From contig JAQGEQ010000161.1 of assembly GCA_034620365.1 (NCBI GenBank), positions 682,001-746,000 of the forward strand: a DNA stretch of 64,000 nt. Direction: 5' to 3'. Within the stretch, counting starts at the first letter, position 1. Every line of letters starts with the position of its first letter. The position numbers and the translations under genes were made by a program. The notes under the pieces were generated by a model, which was not told the origin of the DNA, searched no databases, and worked only from the letters and a program-made list of their open reading frames with translations. Below, piece after piece: positions 21,610-32,817 of the stretch. Source of the DNA: Pegea sp. RAD2-039 (lineage: Eukaryota; Chordata; Thaliacea; Salpida; Salpidae).

Positions 21610-24599
21610 ATGGATAGTGGAGAAAATGTTGTTAGAAATCGGTTTTCTGACAAAGTAGAACTTCAAAGTAGTGACCATGTATGTTTTTCAATATTTTACT
21701 TTTCTTTTATAAATCCAATGTTTGATAAATGATCAAACTCTAATTTTAGGATTCTGATCATCATACTGATTCAAGTTCAGCTGGTAAAAAGCTAGAAAAA
21801 CCAGAAGTTAAGAAAGATGATACACCTCAATTTTTACAAGAACCATTGAAAGTAGTTAAATACATTACATTTTTATACTGTGTCATTAGATGTTTTTAAG
21901 TTGATCTAAGCTCTTGCTATAATTTTATTTATATTATAGGTCAAAATACTTATTTATCTAATTCAAATGTAGTTTTTGAACTGAAATAAAATGGTTTTGC
22001 TCAATCTAGAACTTGACTCCGAGATGGAAAAATTGGTGGGTTCGTGTTTGCTTCAGCGTGGTGATGATTGCTCTTTTTGGGATAGTAGTGAATATGGGTC
22101 CTATTGCTTTCATGATAGCGGTTAGTAGATGATAAAAAGTTTAAACTATTTCATTAAACATTCCCTTTTCAGGTGATAATGCTACAAATGAAAAGTTATC
22201 ATGAAATCATTTCCATCACACACCAGGTTTTAGTTTTGAATTTAATTTACTCAAAAAGTTAAATATTTGTTTTAAATCATTTTGTTTCATTAGATAAAAG
22301 ATCTTATCATAATTGCTTTTATGTTAATGTTTTGATTTTGACTTTCAAATAGTGTTTATGTTTGATTACAACAATATATTTTAGGTGTATAAATCATATG
22401 ACCTGCCATGGTTCCGGACCTTATCTTGGCATTTTCTAATTTGTTCAAACTATTTCTTGTATGGAGAGATAGTTGCAGATAGATTTGCTATCTTAATAAA
22501 AAGTGAAGTAAGATAACAATTTCTAGATTTCAATTATATATATAGAGACAATAATATACTAATAGGTTTTTTTTATTAAGCATTAGTGTTTAAAATGATT
22601 TAAACAATTAGCAAAAAATTACTGTTTTGTCAATATGATAAACAAATATTTTTCTAACCACAAACAGTTCAATGGTACACATTTTCAATAATGTTACATT
22701 AATTAGCTAGCTACGAGTACTAGTCATGTATTTTGATGTGATTCATATTTTATTGCTTTGCAATTACTTCTTGTTCTGATAAAACTATTTTTAAAAACAT
22801 GTTTTTATAAAAGTTTTTATTATTTAGGAGCATTTAACTTTTCTCGCACATCATCATCGGCTGATATCTCTTAGCGCGTACCTGTTGGGCTTTATGTTAT
22901 TTGTTTACAGCCTTGTAAAAAGAAAATACCGATCTCAGTTTTACATGGTATTGTTTCTCTTTTTATTTATTACTTATATTTTATGTAATAAAATATACAA
23001 TTTATTTATGAATAATTTATTCTTAACCTGAAATTAGTATTTTATATTTTTCACACACATAAACACACTACCATTAAGTTTACTGCGCCATTTCTAAGTA
23101 CCTTCGACCTGTGGCTGTAAAGTAGGTTTTTCAACATTATTTGCCAAACAGTTTTTCTAAATCAAAATGCTAAAGTGATTCAACTGTATTTCGTACCTAT
23201 TTGTGACATCTACACCAAGGGCTACTAATATCATGAATCAAAGCTTTTGTCACATAGCTAAGTCTGCAAACAAATGATTGATATTTAGTTTTTATTTCAA
23301 GGAAGTGCGTTTTTCCTTCAATAAAATAATTGAACTTTTACTTGTATGACATTTTTCATGAAGTAAAATTAGCTAAAGCTTTATTTAATTTCAAATCAAC
23401 TTTACTGAGTGGCTAGAGACTAACATTATGAAATATACTTTATTAAGTTTGGATGGATCCATGTAACTGTTCTTCTGCTTGTGGCTCAATCTCATCTTTT
23501 GATCCAAAATTTGCTTGAAGGACTTATATGGCTTGTGGTCCCTGTTTCTATGGTTGTGTGTAACGACATAATGGCGTATATATGCGGCTTTTTCTGTGGC
23601 AAAACTCCTTTAATTAAGGTTTGTTCAATTGTAGCTTCCTATAAACGATAGCTCTCTTCCTAATCAATTTATGTTTGATTTGTGTAGCTATCACCTAAGA
23701 AAACTTGGGAAGGGTTTATCGGTGGTGCCTTCTTTACAGTTTTGTTCGGATGGTTTGTAAGTAAACAGTATTTTCTGTAATTGCCAAATATTAAATATCT
23801 TCTAATAAACAGTTATCAGGTTTTCTCAGTCAATTTCCATATTTAACTTGTCCAAGTGAAGTGTCACCCAATTTCAACGTCAATCTTGATTGTGAACCTT
23901 CAAACACATTCAAACCTCAATTATATGACGTTCCTCTATACATCAGCGTGATCTTCAAACCAGTAACTTCATCTTATCAATTTTATCAAATATTTAAACG
24001 TTGTTATTTATTTGCAGTTTTGTATCGAGTTCAATCAAGTCACAATGACTCCCTTCCAACTACATTCACTTGTCATTTCTGCTTTTGCTTCTTTTATTGC
24101 CCCGTTTGGAGGATTCTTTGCGAGTGGGTTTAAAAGAGCTTTCAAAATCAAGGTTAATACAAATCGATATAATATTTAAAAATTAAGTCCTTTAAATCAG
24201 AAAAATTTGAATTCTAAAAACTAAAGTTGCTTTTTGATATTTAATTTCCAATTATATTCATGAATATTTAATAGGATTTTAGTGACACAATCCCTGGGCA
24301 CGGTGGCATGCTGGACAGATTTGATTGCCAATGTTTGATGGCAACATTTGTAAATGTGTACTACCACACTTTTATCAAGTAACTAAATTAATCTCAATTT
24401 CTAACTGTCTAAAATTTCAAGTTAAAATTCTAGAATGCCATCAGGTACTAATTTGTATCATCAAATTACCGTGATGCCTCTTCAAGAACAATTGAGTTTG
24501 TATGAAAGCTTAAAAGATCATCTTGTAGATGAGGTAAGTGTGTTTTATTGAAGAATTTCAAAACTCATCATCTTTCTGTAGGGTTTAATAGCTTACTAA
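21610..24599 (+). CDS. CDS2: Phosphatidate cytidylyltransferase (CDP-diacylglycerol synthase)
   Basis: Thirteen coding exons: 21610-21678, 21750-21851, 22010-22120, 22173-22226, 22385-22507, 22828-22947, 23448-23618, 23688-23756, 23813-23947 (or 23962), 24018-24152, 24275-24378, 24434-24533 and 24582-24599. The product is about 436 residues (human 445-461). It makes CDP-diacylglycerol from phosphatidate and CTP in the ER, for phosphatidylinositol and cardiolipin synthesis. The sequence runs through [12 protein letters not shown], multiple membrane segments, [34 protein letters not shown] and the family signature [20 protein letters not shown] followed by GMLDRFDCQ. The last exon is only 18 bp and adds GLIAY. 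The donor of exon 9 is uncertain; AGC|GTGATC gives the human spacing. CDS1 and CDS2 cannot be separated. Confidence 0.95.
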
Positions 24600-26599
24600 C
24601 AAACATTCTCTATTTGGAAGTTTTCAACTTTCTATTGGCTTGGTGTTTTACAAAAAAAAAGAAAAATATCTACAAAAAAGATATGAAACATTATGTTGCT
24701 TGGTAGCCTATAGTCTTCTACAGCTGTTTATTCTATCGAAATTATGTTTTTTAGTTTTTATTATTCACTGAGATTTGATTTTTTTATCAGAAAACTTCTT
24801 TTGCAGTTCCTCTTTGTTAATTCTTTTATTGTTTGTTGTCCTTTGTAACTTTGTATAAAAGTCTTTTTTGACTTTTACTACAAACTGTGATTTTTCAACA
24901 ATTTACATCATCTAATTCTCAAACCGATTTTCTAATGAAGCTTTCGAAGATACTTATATTATAAAAAAGGAATAATTATTAAACTCTAAAAGAACTTTGT
25001 GTAAAAGTTTTGGTGAATTACTTCAAATAATCAAGATTTAATTACTTTATTTTTCTGCTTTGTTCAACTCTGGTTAAATGCTGTTTTTTATTATTGTGAT
25101 TTAAATGTGCTAAATAACCTGAGCTATTAATTTTGAATATATAGAGTTATGATGTAAATAAACATACGTATAATGTTTTGATATATACATGAAAGGTGTT
25201 TGAATAAATTTAGAAGTTTTAAGATGTAACAAAACTTTGTCATAAGCGCAACGATACGTAGGAAGTAATTAAGTTAAAATAGTTTCTCATCAACCTTATT
25301 ATTTGGTAAGCAGCAAAGCCGGAAGTTGAAAGTTTTGACAAATTTAAATAGTAATAAAGGTGGTTCCTTGTTTCGAGGACCTTTTTTAATTCTTATACGG
25401 CACAAAGGTTTCCACATGGGTCATTCATGTTACATCATTAAATGGTTAAAAGAGCTTTTGAGCAGGAAGATCATGGGATTAAATCAAATTTTTCTAGAAG
25501 GTAATATCGAAAATACATTATTTTTGATAAATTAATTTTTTCTGATAATAGGTTTAGGAATTACCAACAATTCTAAAGACTTTAAATGATTGAGTTTTTA
25601 TTGATTATAAAGTTAACGTAACTTAAATTTGCAACAAGTTTGATTCAGTTAGTATAAGTGAGTTTTATTGATCAAATTTTATAAAATAATGCGATAAAAC
25701 TTAGAATAAAAGCTATTTTTCTAATAAAATGTTCACTTAAGATCAGAATTTACTTTTATTCAATTCTCAAGTTACTAATTTGAAGAGTTTTGAATTATCA
25801 ACTTCACTTTTAAATTCGATCATACTTCAAAAATATGCTGTCATGTATACTGTAGATTAAAGTTTAAGTTATTTCGAAAATGCGATGACGATTAAGTGAC
25901 AAAATTAAGTTATTGAGAAACAAGTGAATGTAAAAACTTCTATTGATTTCGCTTCAGGTTTCATAGAATTAACTTGTTTTGAAAAGATTTCTACAAAATC
26001 GATATTTTTTAAAACATTTTTTTGTCAACAATTACTAACATCACATTTAATTACACAAATAACAGATTTTTATTTAAATACTTTTTTTTCGACTAATTTT
26101 TCGATTTTATTTGTTTCCAATAATTTCTTTAATGTCTTTTTCATCTGAGTTTTCTTGGATGTGAGCGAAGAATAATTGAGCCCTTAAAACAATATTTTTG
26201 TTGCAAATATTTTTCTTATTTATTTATTGATTTTTTGAACGGCAATCTTAAAGATATCAAAACTCTTTTCAAAATATCTACATATTTATTGAAGCAGATA
26301 TTTTTATTTATCTTTAACAGCAGAAGTCTTATGTAAAAGTAATAATCATATATTTAGTGTCTTTTACTTTAATGAAAGTTTTTTATGCTTTTGATAGCAT
26401 TTCAATTTACTGTTACTTGTACCTCAAGTCGAAAATCAATTAATGGTAAACAGTTTATGACACTAGATCGTTTGAAAGCGAAATTAAAATCATTTTTGAA
26501 AAAGTAGGCCTAAAAAATAAAATCTATAAAAAATTTGCATGATTTTCAGAAGTAGTTTGTGATCACTTGTGTGGTATATTTGAAAAGTAAAGTATTTTG
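24600..26599. other. AT-rich intergenic stretch
   Basis: No supported gene. Short open frames (for example 25326-25535 and 25924-26148) are low-complexity and lack any family resemblance. Confidence 0.5.
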
Positions 26600-26639
26600 C
26601 CGCTGACGTAAATGTGTTGAAAGTGCCTATCGTATCGGC

Positions 26640-27160
26640 GGTCATCAACCGGCTTGATGAGGCGTACTATTCATCGTTATCTTGTAGGTTGTTAAATTTC
26701 TTGTATTAATAACAGATTTCCAACACTTTTATTAAAAACCTTATAGTGGATTTTCAACATTTTGAATATCAATGCTAGTTTGTTGGCTGGCCATGGTCTC
26801 AGCAACAAATAGTAGTGTGAGTCGTTTGACCATTACGTTCTCTTTAAGAAAACAACCTTCCATAGATTCTAAAACCTCCAATCTAGTGAACCTTCTAGCC
26901 AATTCATGCACATCAGCTAAAGTGTGGGATATTTTCTTCGATGACGGGTTCCGGTGTAGGGCCATCTTCTGTGAACTCTCTAACAATGACGTTGGTCTCG
27001 TCTCTGATAATGAAGCTGTCAGCTATAAGATTGTAACTAATGAGTCTGGCCCGATACCCAAATACTGAAGGTCTTTGAAAGGTCTTTGACGTTCATTCAG
27101 AACGGTATAATAAAAAGGGTAGTCCCCAAGGGGTCTCCTCAAGTGATATAATCTCTATAT
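26640..27160 (-). mobile_element. Possible relic of a pogo/Tigger-like transposase 3' end
   Basis: This block is visibly richer in G+C than its surroundings. Read on minus it gives two frames that join by a frameshift: NLIADSFIIRDETNVIVRE then GPTPEPVIEENIP, and DVHELARRFTRLEVLESMEG. An acidic stretch followed by a helix with repeated Leu/Glu resembles the C-terminus of DDE (pogo/Tigger) transposases, but similarity is weak and no catalytic residues are present. No inverted termini were identified. It could also be a relic of some other gene. Confidence 0.3.
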
Positions 27161-28982
27161 AAGGGAGAATCCTGATGACACTATATAACTGTAAAACTAT
27201 CGCTAACTATCGTATAAACCTTTGTCATTCGGTTATAGGTTGTGTTTTCATACCACGTATTGTTAATTTACTTATCGTTGTTGTATTTAGTCGCCTTATT
27301 AATTTGGGTACAGCTGTCATAATTTGGGTACAACAGAGTCATTCTTATTACAACTTACTTATCTTTTATTTTAGAAACTTTTGTTTTATTCTAATATTAG
27401 TAGCGTTACTTTCAATAAAATGTAGCAAACGTTATTCCATTAGTAAACACAGGCAAAATTTAAAGGGTAATTTTTCAATTAAAAAAATACCTGTTTAAAC
27501 TGTATCAAGCTTTTAAGGCAAAACCACTTAAAAACCTCATTAAAAATATGCAATTATTTCTCATATAAAATATATAACTGCAACAAGTTTTACTAAGTTT
27601 ATTTTGTTTCAAAGCATCATTTTTTAACCAACCACGAACAATGCTAACTTTTACACTAAATGCACCACAAAAACCGTGTCTGCTCTTCTATTATTATCTT
27701 ATAAATAGTTTAACGGTTTAGTTAGTTCATAGGGTTAAGTTGCTAGTTTTGTTCTTAGTTTATTAATTTTTAAGTAATGAAAATTATTTTCATTTTTTAA
27801 ATTACCTAATAGTGCAGGAAAATTTAAAGAGGTTGATTTTAACGATTTAATATCATCATAATTTAAATAAAACATTTCTTGATTCCTTGATTTTGAAATT
27901 TTGATTTAATTGGAGTTTTTTATTGTTGCTTCAGTAAAGCAATTGTGAACTCAAACAACTGTTTATAAAAACATTAATAAAAACAACGTTAATAAAATTG
28001 AGTTTATAGTTTAAGTAAAAATAGTAAAGACATAAATAGTACTAAATAGTACTTTTTTAATTTTGGATTATAAGTCTTCTCTTGATTATTTTAGTTCTTC
28101 TTATTTCTTCTCTAAAACTAGTAATTTCAATCACTACTAACAAGATAAAAATATTACCTCTTGAAGTATCACTAAGGTAAATTACAAAAAGTATATCTAA
28201 AAATGATAAAAGTTAGATTTTTTGAAATGGTCTACAAGCTACTACGTTGGTTGCTGCGTTGTGAATACGAGATTTTAAAATCTATTTTGATCTTTTAAAG
28301 GTTTATTCAACTTAATTTTATGAAACTTCATAAAGTCGAGCTTTTTTAACAAAATAATTAGCTTCTACTTAGGGGAATTACTTAGGAATATTAAACCAAA
28401 ATAAAGTAAGTTCAAAGTCTGTATTTAAAAGTTATTTAAACTGAACAATCATCTTTTAGAACAATTCAAGCTTAATAAAATAATTTTCCTTTGTTTCAAG
28501 AAATTTTTGGATATTTCTGTCGATTATGTTCTACTCCAACTTCACTCAATATTTGTCTTGAATAGTTATTTATTTAAGATTTTCAATCAAATTTTATTAA
28601 TGTACAATCAGTATATAAAGTAAACATTTAGATAAGATTTTGTTTGAAAACCAATTTGAAAAACCATTTAAAACTTTATATATTATGAGTTATTAAATTT
28701 TATATTCTTATTTTTTACTAAGCTTGTAAACAGTTTTATTCACAGAACTGTTTATACTTTTAAATTTCAAAACTTAAACCTCTTTTATTTTCTAAACTTT
28801 GAAACTTGTTTTAATAATTAATTATCAAATATATCTTATTCAGGCCTGATAGTTAGTATAAATAAAAATAGTTTATCAAAATGTGTATATTATATAAATA
28901 TATAATATAAATGTATATTACCTTTTATTGAGAATATAAATATCATTGTTGTTATTTTTATTTAGAAAAATCAATTTTTAAA
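27161..28982. other. Intergenic upstream of RMDN1
   Basis: AT-rich. AATTTGGGTACA occurs twice about 23 bp apart near 27301-27335. An ATTTAG acceptor-like site ends at 28965, just 17 bp before the RMDN1 start codon. No gene seen. Confidence 0.45.
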
Positions 28983-30868
28983 ATGTTTAGAGTCCAATAT
29001 CTTATGAAAAGGTTTTCTTATCTGTTGACTTATTCTTTAAGAGGAAGGGCTCAAGTATGTTTATAACATCATTAAAAGTAAACTAAAGTATATAGCCACT
29101 ATTAAATGTTATATGTTGTGTTCAAAAAAAGTTAAACTTATTTTTATTAACATTTCGAGGTTATAAAAAAGCAGTCTTTAAAGAAATGTTTTTTATTATT
29201 TTAATCTTGTTTATTACTTGTTAATTTCAGACAATTTCTTTTCATAAAGTCAAAGTGAACCCAAGCTCTCTATGGATTCCTACAACATTATTTTTCATCA
29301 CAAGATCATTTTACAAAAAGGCAACTTTTGCGTTAGAGAAACAATCTGGTATTATTTTGTTTGTTGTTATTGTTGTGTGTTGTATTATTTAAAAAAAATT
29401 GTTTAATTTTATACTTGATTAATTTACTACTAAAACTTATAGTTTTAAATGTTTTTAGTTCCAGAATAACAAAAGCCATTTTTATAAACATAAACTGATT
29501 TCAGATTCTATCCAGATGTTGATAGAAAAAGCAGACACTATGTATAGAACTAGCGTCTCTTATGAAGAACTTTATACATTATTGAAAAAGTATTTTTTTA
29601 ACATCAAATTACTAATTAAATTATAAAACAAGTTTTATCTGATAAAAAGTTGTTAATAAATCAAATTTTATAGATAAAAATAACATATAACTAAAAGATA
29701 AGAAAATAAGATTGTATTATCCTTGAAGTTATACATTTATAGTTCCAAAGTAATCACTAGCGCTGAGGTCTTATGGAGATTGTCGAGAGCTGCGAGAGAT
29801 TACGCTCTTAAAGATCCAATGATTACAAAAGAAAGGAAGAAAGAATTAATCTACGAAGCGTATACATATGCTAGAGAATCATTGATAGCTGATGATAACA
29901 ATTTTGCTTCACATAAATGGCTGGCGATAACAGTTGGGGATGTTGGTGAATACGAAGGGACTAATTCACAGATTTCTAATGCGTTTGTGGTTCGCGAACA
30001 CTTAGAAGTGAGTTTCTACAATTTTACATAAAAATTTAAGTGTTTGTTTGACCGTGATAAAAACTTTGATTTATAATCTAATGACATTAGTTCAAACTTA
30101 ACGTAAAGTATAAACATATAAAGTAAATTTTGGGTTGGTTTGGTAACCTGTGAGAGCTACTCCACTAATAAACAGATCCAAGAAAAACTACTCGTACTAA
30201 AAAATCTTACGTTCGGTGGTTGAAGGGCGCTAAGGGCTTACCTACTTCTAGCAAGTGTAGCAAAGTACTTTGATAAATGTCTCTATGCTTCCCGAAAACC
30301 AATAGATCTTATTTAAAACAACTTGTTTGGCTGATGAAGCTTAGTTTTAAAATGATTTGTCATTCGTAGCGTGCCCTTCAATTAAACCCTCATGATGCTA
30401 CTACATCTTTCTGTATGGGTATGTGGTGTTATCTGTTTGCTGATATGCCAAGATGGCAGCGAACAATTGCAAGTTATATTTTCACTTCTCCGCCTGAGTC
30501 TACTTTTCAAGAAGCTATTAAATTCTTCTTAAATGCAGAAAAAGGTAATTTTTTATTATTTTATCCAAAATGGTTTTGTATAAATGATAAGTTCAAGTTT
30601 TTATCAATTACAACTTTTTTATTTTTTAGTTGAACCTAATTTTTATAGCACTAATCTTTTGATGCTGGGAAAATGTTACTCAAAAGTCGGAAACACAAAA
30701 CTTGCTTTGTTGTATCTCGATAAAACTATGAAATATCCTTCAGTTACAGACGAGGACTTTCAGGTGAAATTATTTCTTACAATATTAGTTTACTTAAAGT
30801 TGATTTTTTGGTTTTAGAATAAACAAGAAGCAGAAAAACTTCTAAATGAAATTTTACGAAAAAAATAG
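28983..30868 (+). CDS. RMDN1: Regulator of microtubule dynamics protein 1 (RMDN1/FAM82B)
   Basis: Seven exons: 28983-29054, 29231-29348, 29505-29589, 29743-30007, 30370-30544, 30630-30763 and 30818-30868, giving 299 residues (human about 314). A TPR-like helical repeat protein of the RMDN family; the human protein is reported at mitochondria and spindle microtubules. The family core is clear: EVLWRLSRAARD, ASHKWLAITVGDVGEYEGT, RALQLNPHDATTSFCMGMWC, a PRWQRTIAS block, and VEPNFYSTNLLMLGKCYSKV. The N-terminal about 45 residues contain a basic and hydrophobic segment (SLWIPTTLFFITRSF) that could target or anchor it to mitochondria. Phases agree at all six introns. AATAAA near 30947 is a candidate poly(A) signal. 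Confidence 0.92.
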
Positions 30869-32817
30869 AAGATAAACTTGATCGGATCAAAGTATATCTT
30901 CGAACTAAAGAAAATTGTTAATTTGGAAATACTTTATCTTATTTACAATAAATTTAGTTTAGCTATTTATCGCAGTGAATTTCTAAACTGAAGAAGTTTC
31001 TAATCTTTCGATTTTTTCAATATTTTTATAAATCTTGTTATCGTAACATAGTATCTCATATCCAATATCAATCAGTTTTATGATAATATTCTTTCACATT
31101 AACACCTTCCGATAAATTACAGTTTAATTTTGATCTATTAATGGCTGATTATAAATGCAAGATCACACACAATTCCAAACTATCTAATTATCTGAAAATA
31201 TTTAAAACTGATCAGGTCTTTTTATCAAATATAGTTATTATTTGAAGTGTGTTTAGTTTTTAAGGTTAGTGATAAAACAAAATGTGACCTATTTAAAAAG
31301 CTTATCAATAAAAAAGTTAGTAATTTTGTTTAATGTTTCTTAATTTTACTTACACTTAAGTTTAATGTGATCTACAAAACAGTTATATATGAATCAATTA
31401 AACGTCTTTGAGGCTCAGTACTAGGGTTTTAGTATTATTTAAGGTTTATCTGTTTTGAAGGTAATTTTTTTTAGGTACATAACATGTAAAGAGTTAAAAG
31501 TTATAATAAGAATAATTACAAAACATAAAATTTTACTCTTTTTTCTTATTTCTTACTAAAACTATAACTTATCTTTAGTTTACTCTTTACGATTTATTCT
31601 AAAAATCCTGAATTTAGAGCTTCACTAGTTAGTGAGTAGTCACATATTCTCTTTTGACTGGTATAAATTACTGGCTATAAATTTTATGTACTAACCCTAT
31701 CTCTATTTGCTTATGGAAAGACTCTTTCTGGTTAAAAATGTATTGTTTATCTTTTTGATATATACGTAGTACCCAGTAAGTTAAAAAAATATTAAACTTT
31801 ACTTTTTGTTCTAAGTATTGAGAACAAGCAATGCTAAAGTTAATTATATCTGTTTATTTATTTATATACTACAATAAATGCAAAGCAGAGTGTCTGAAAT
31901 ATCATTTTAATTTTGGTGTTATCTTAGATTTGTACAAAAAAATGTAATATTTGTTTTTTATCACGAAGTTTAAAAGCTAATATTGAAAAGTATATGTTGT
32001 CTCAATGGTAAAAGAAGATAGTTATTATTTTATGCATTTTTTGTTGCTTTAGAAAATTTAATTTCTTATAAAAATATAGTTGGCAACACTGCAATTGAAA
32101 TTGCAGATACAATTTCTCAGGACACTGTTAACAGTGATTCTTATATAGTTTCTTTTAGCATAAGGTCGTCCTTCCTTTATAAAATTATTTTCATGACTAA
32201 TCTAATTTTAATTTGTTTAATTTATACTAGTTGTCCTTTATCTCCTACTATTTATAAGCTGTGTTTGTTACAGTGTATAATATAGAATTAAAGCTTAGAT
32301 TATTTATTCAAATTTTATTGTTTAAATCATTGCCGATATCTTGTTTAAAAATAATAAAAATCAATTTTCTTCAGTTTTTTGCTCATACGCTAATCTAGGA
32401 ATGTTATAATTATTTTTATACTTTTTAAGTATTATATTTTCTTCTTGTGCTTTTAATGAAATTTTGTCTTTGATTTTTAATATATAATCTCTGTTTAAAT
32501 GATAAACGTTTATAACGAATGTTTTTGGTTTGAATTGATTTTACTTAGATGAAAACTATTTCTGTAGAAAACTCTTTTATGTGTATATTTCAAATAAATT
32601 AGGAACAATTTTTATGCAGTTACATCAAACAGAAAGATACCTTCCATCTATTTTAAGCTTTTCATTACTATTTTTATTAAACATTAAAATTCATTTCATT
32701 GAAATCATCCATAAGTTTTCACTGCTGCAGATAGACCCCTTAAAATTTATTTATAAACTTTTTATGATATTGTATTTTTAGGTTTTAAATTTTAGACTTT
32801 TATCAAATTTTCAAGAT
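30869..32817. other. Intergenic between RMDN1 and PCNP
   Basis: AT-rich with no supported exon. TATTTTTAG ends at 32781, 36 bp before the proposed PCNP start, and resembles a splice acceptor. Confidence 0.45.

Noticed and set aside
26772..27068. 98-codon plus-strand frame
   Set aside because: The antisense strand resembles a transposase tail more; the plus frame has no recognisable domain.
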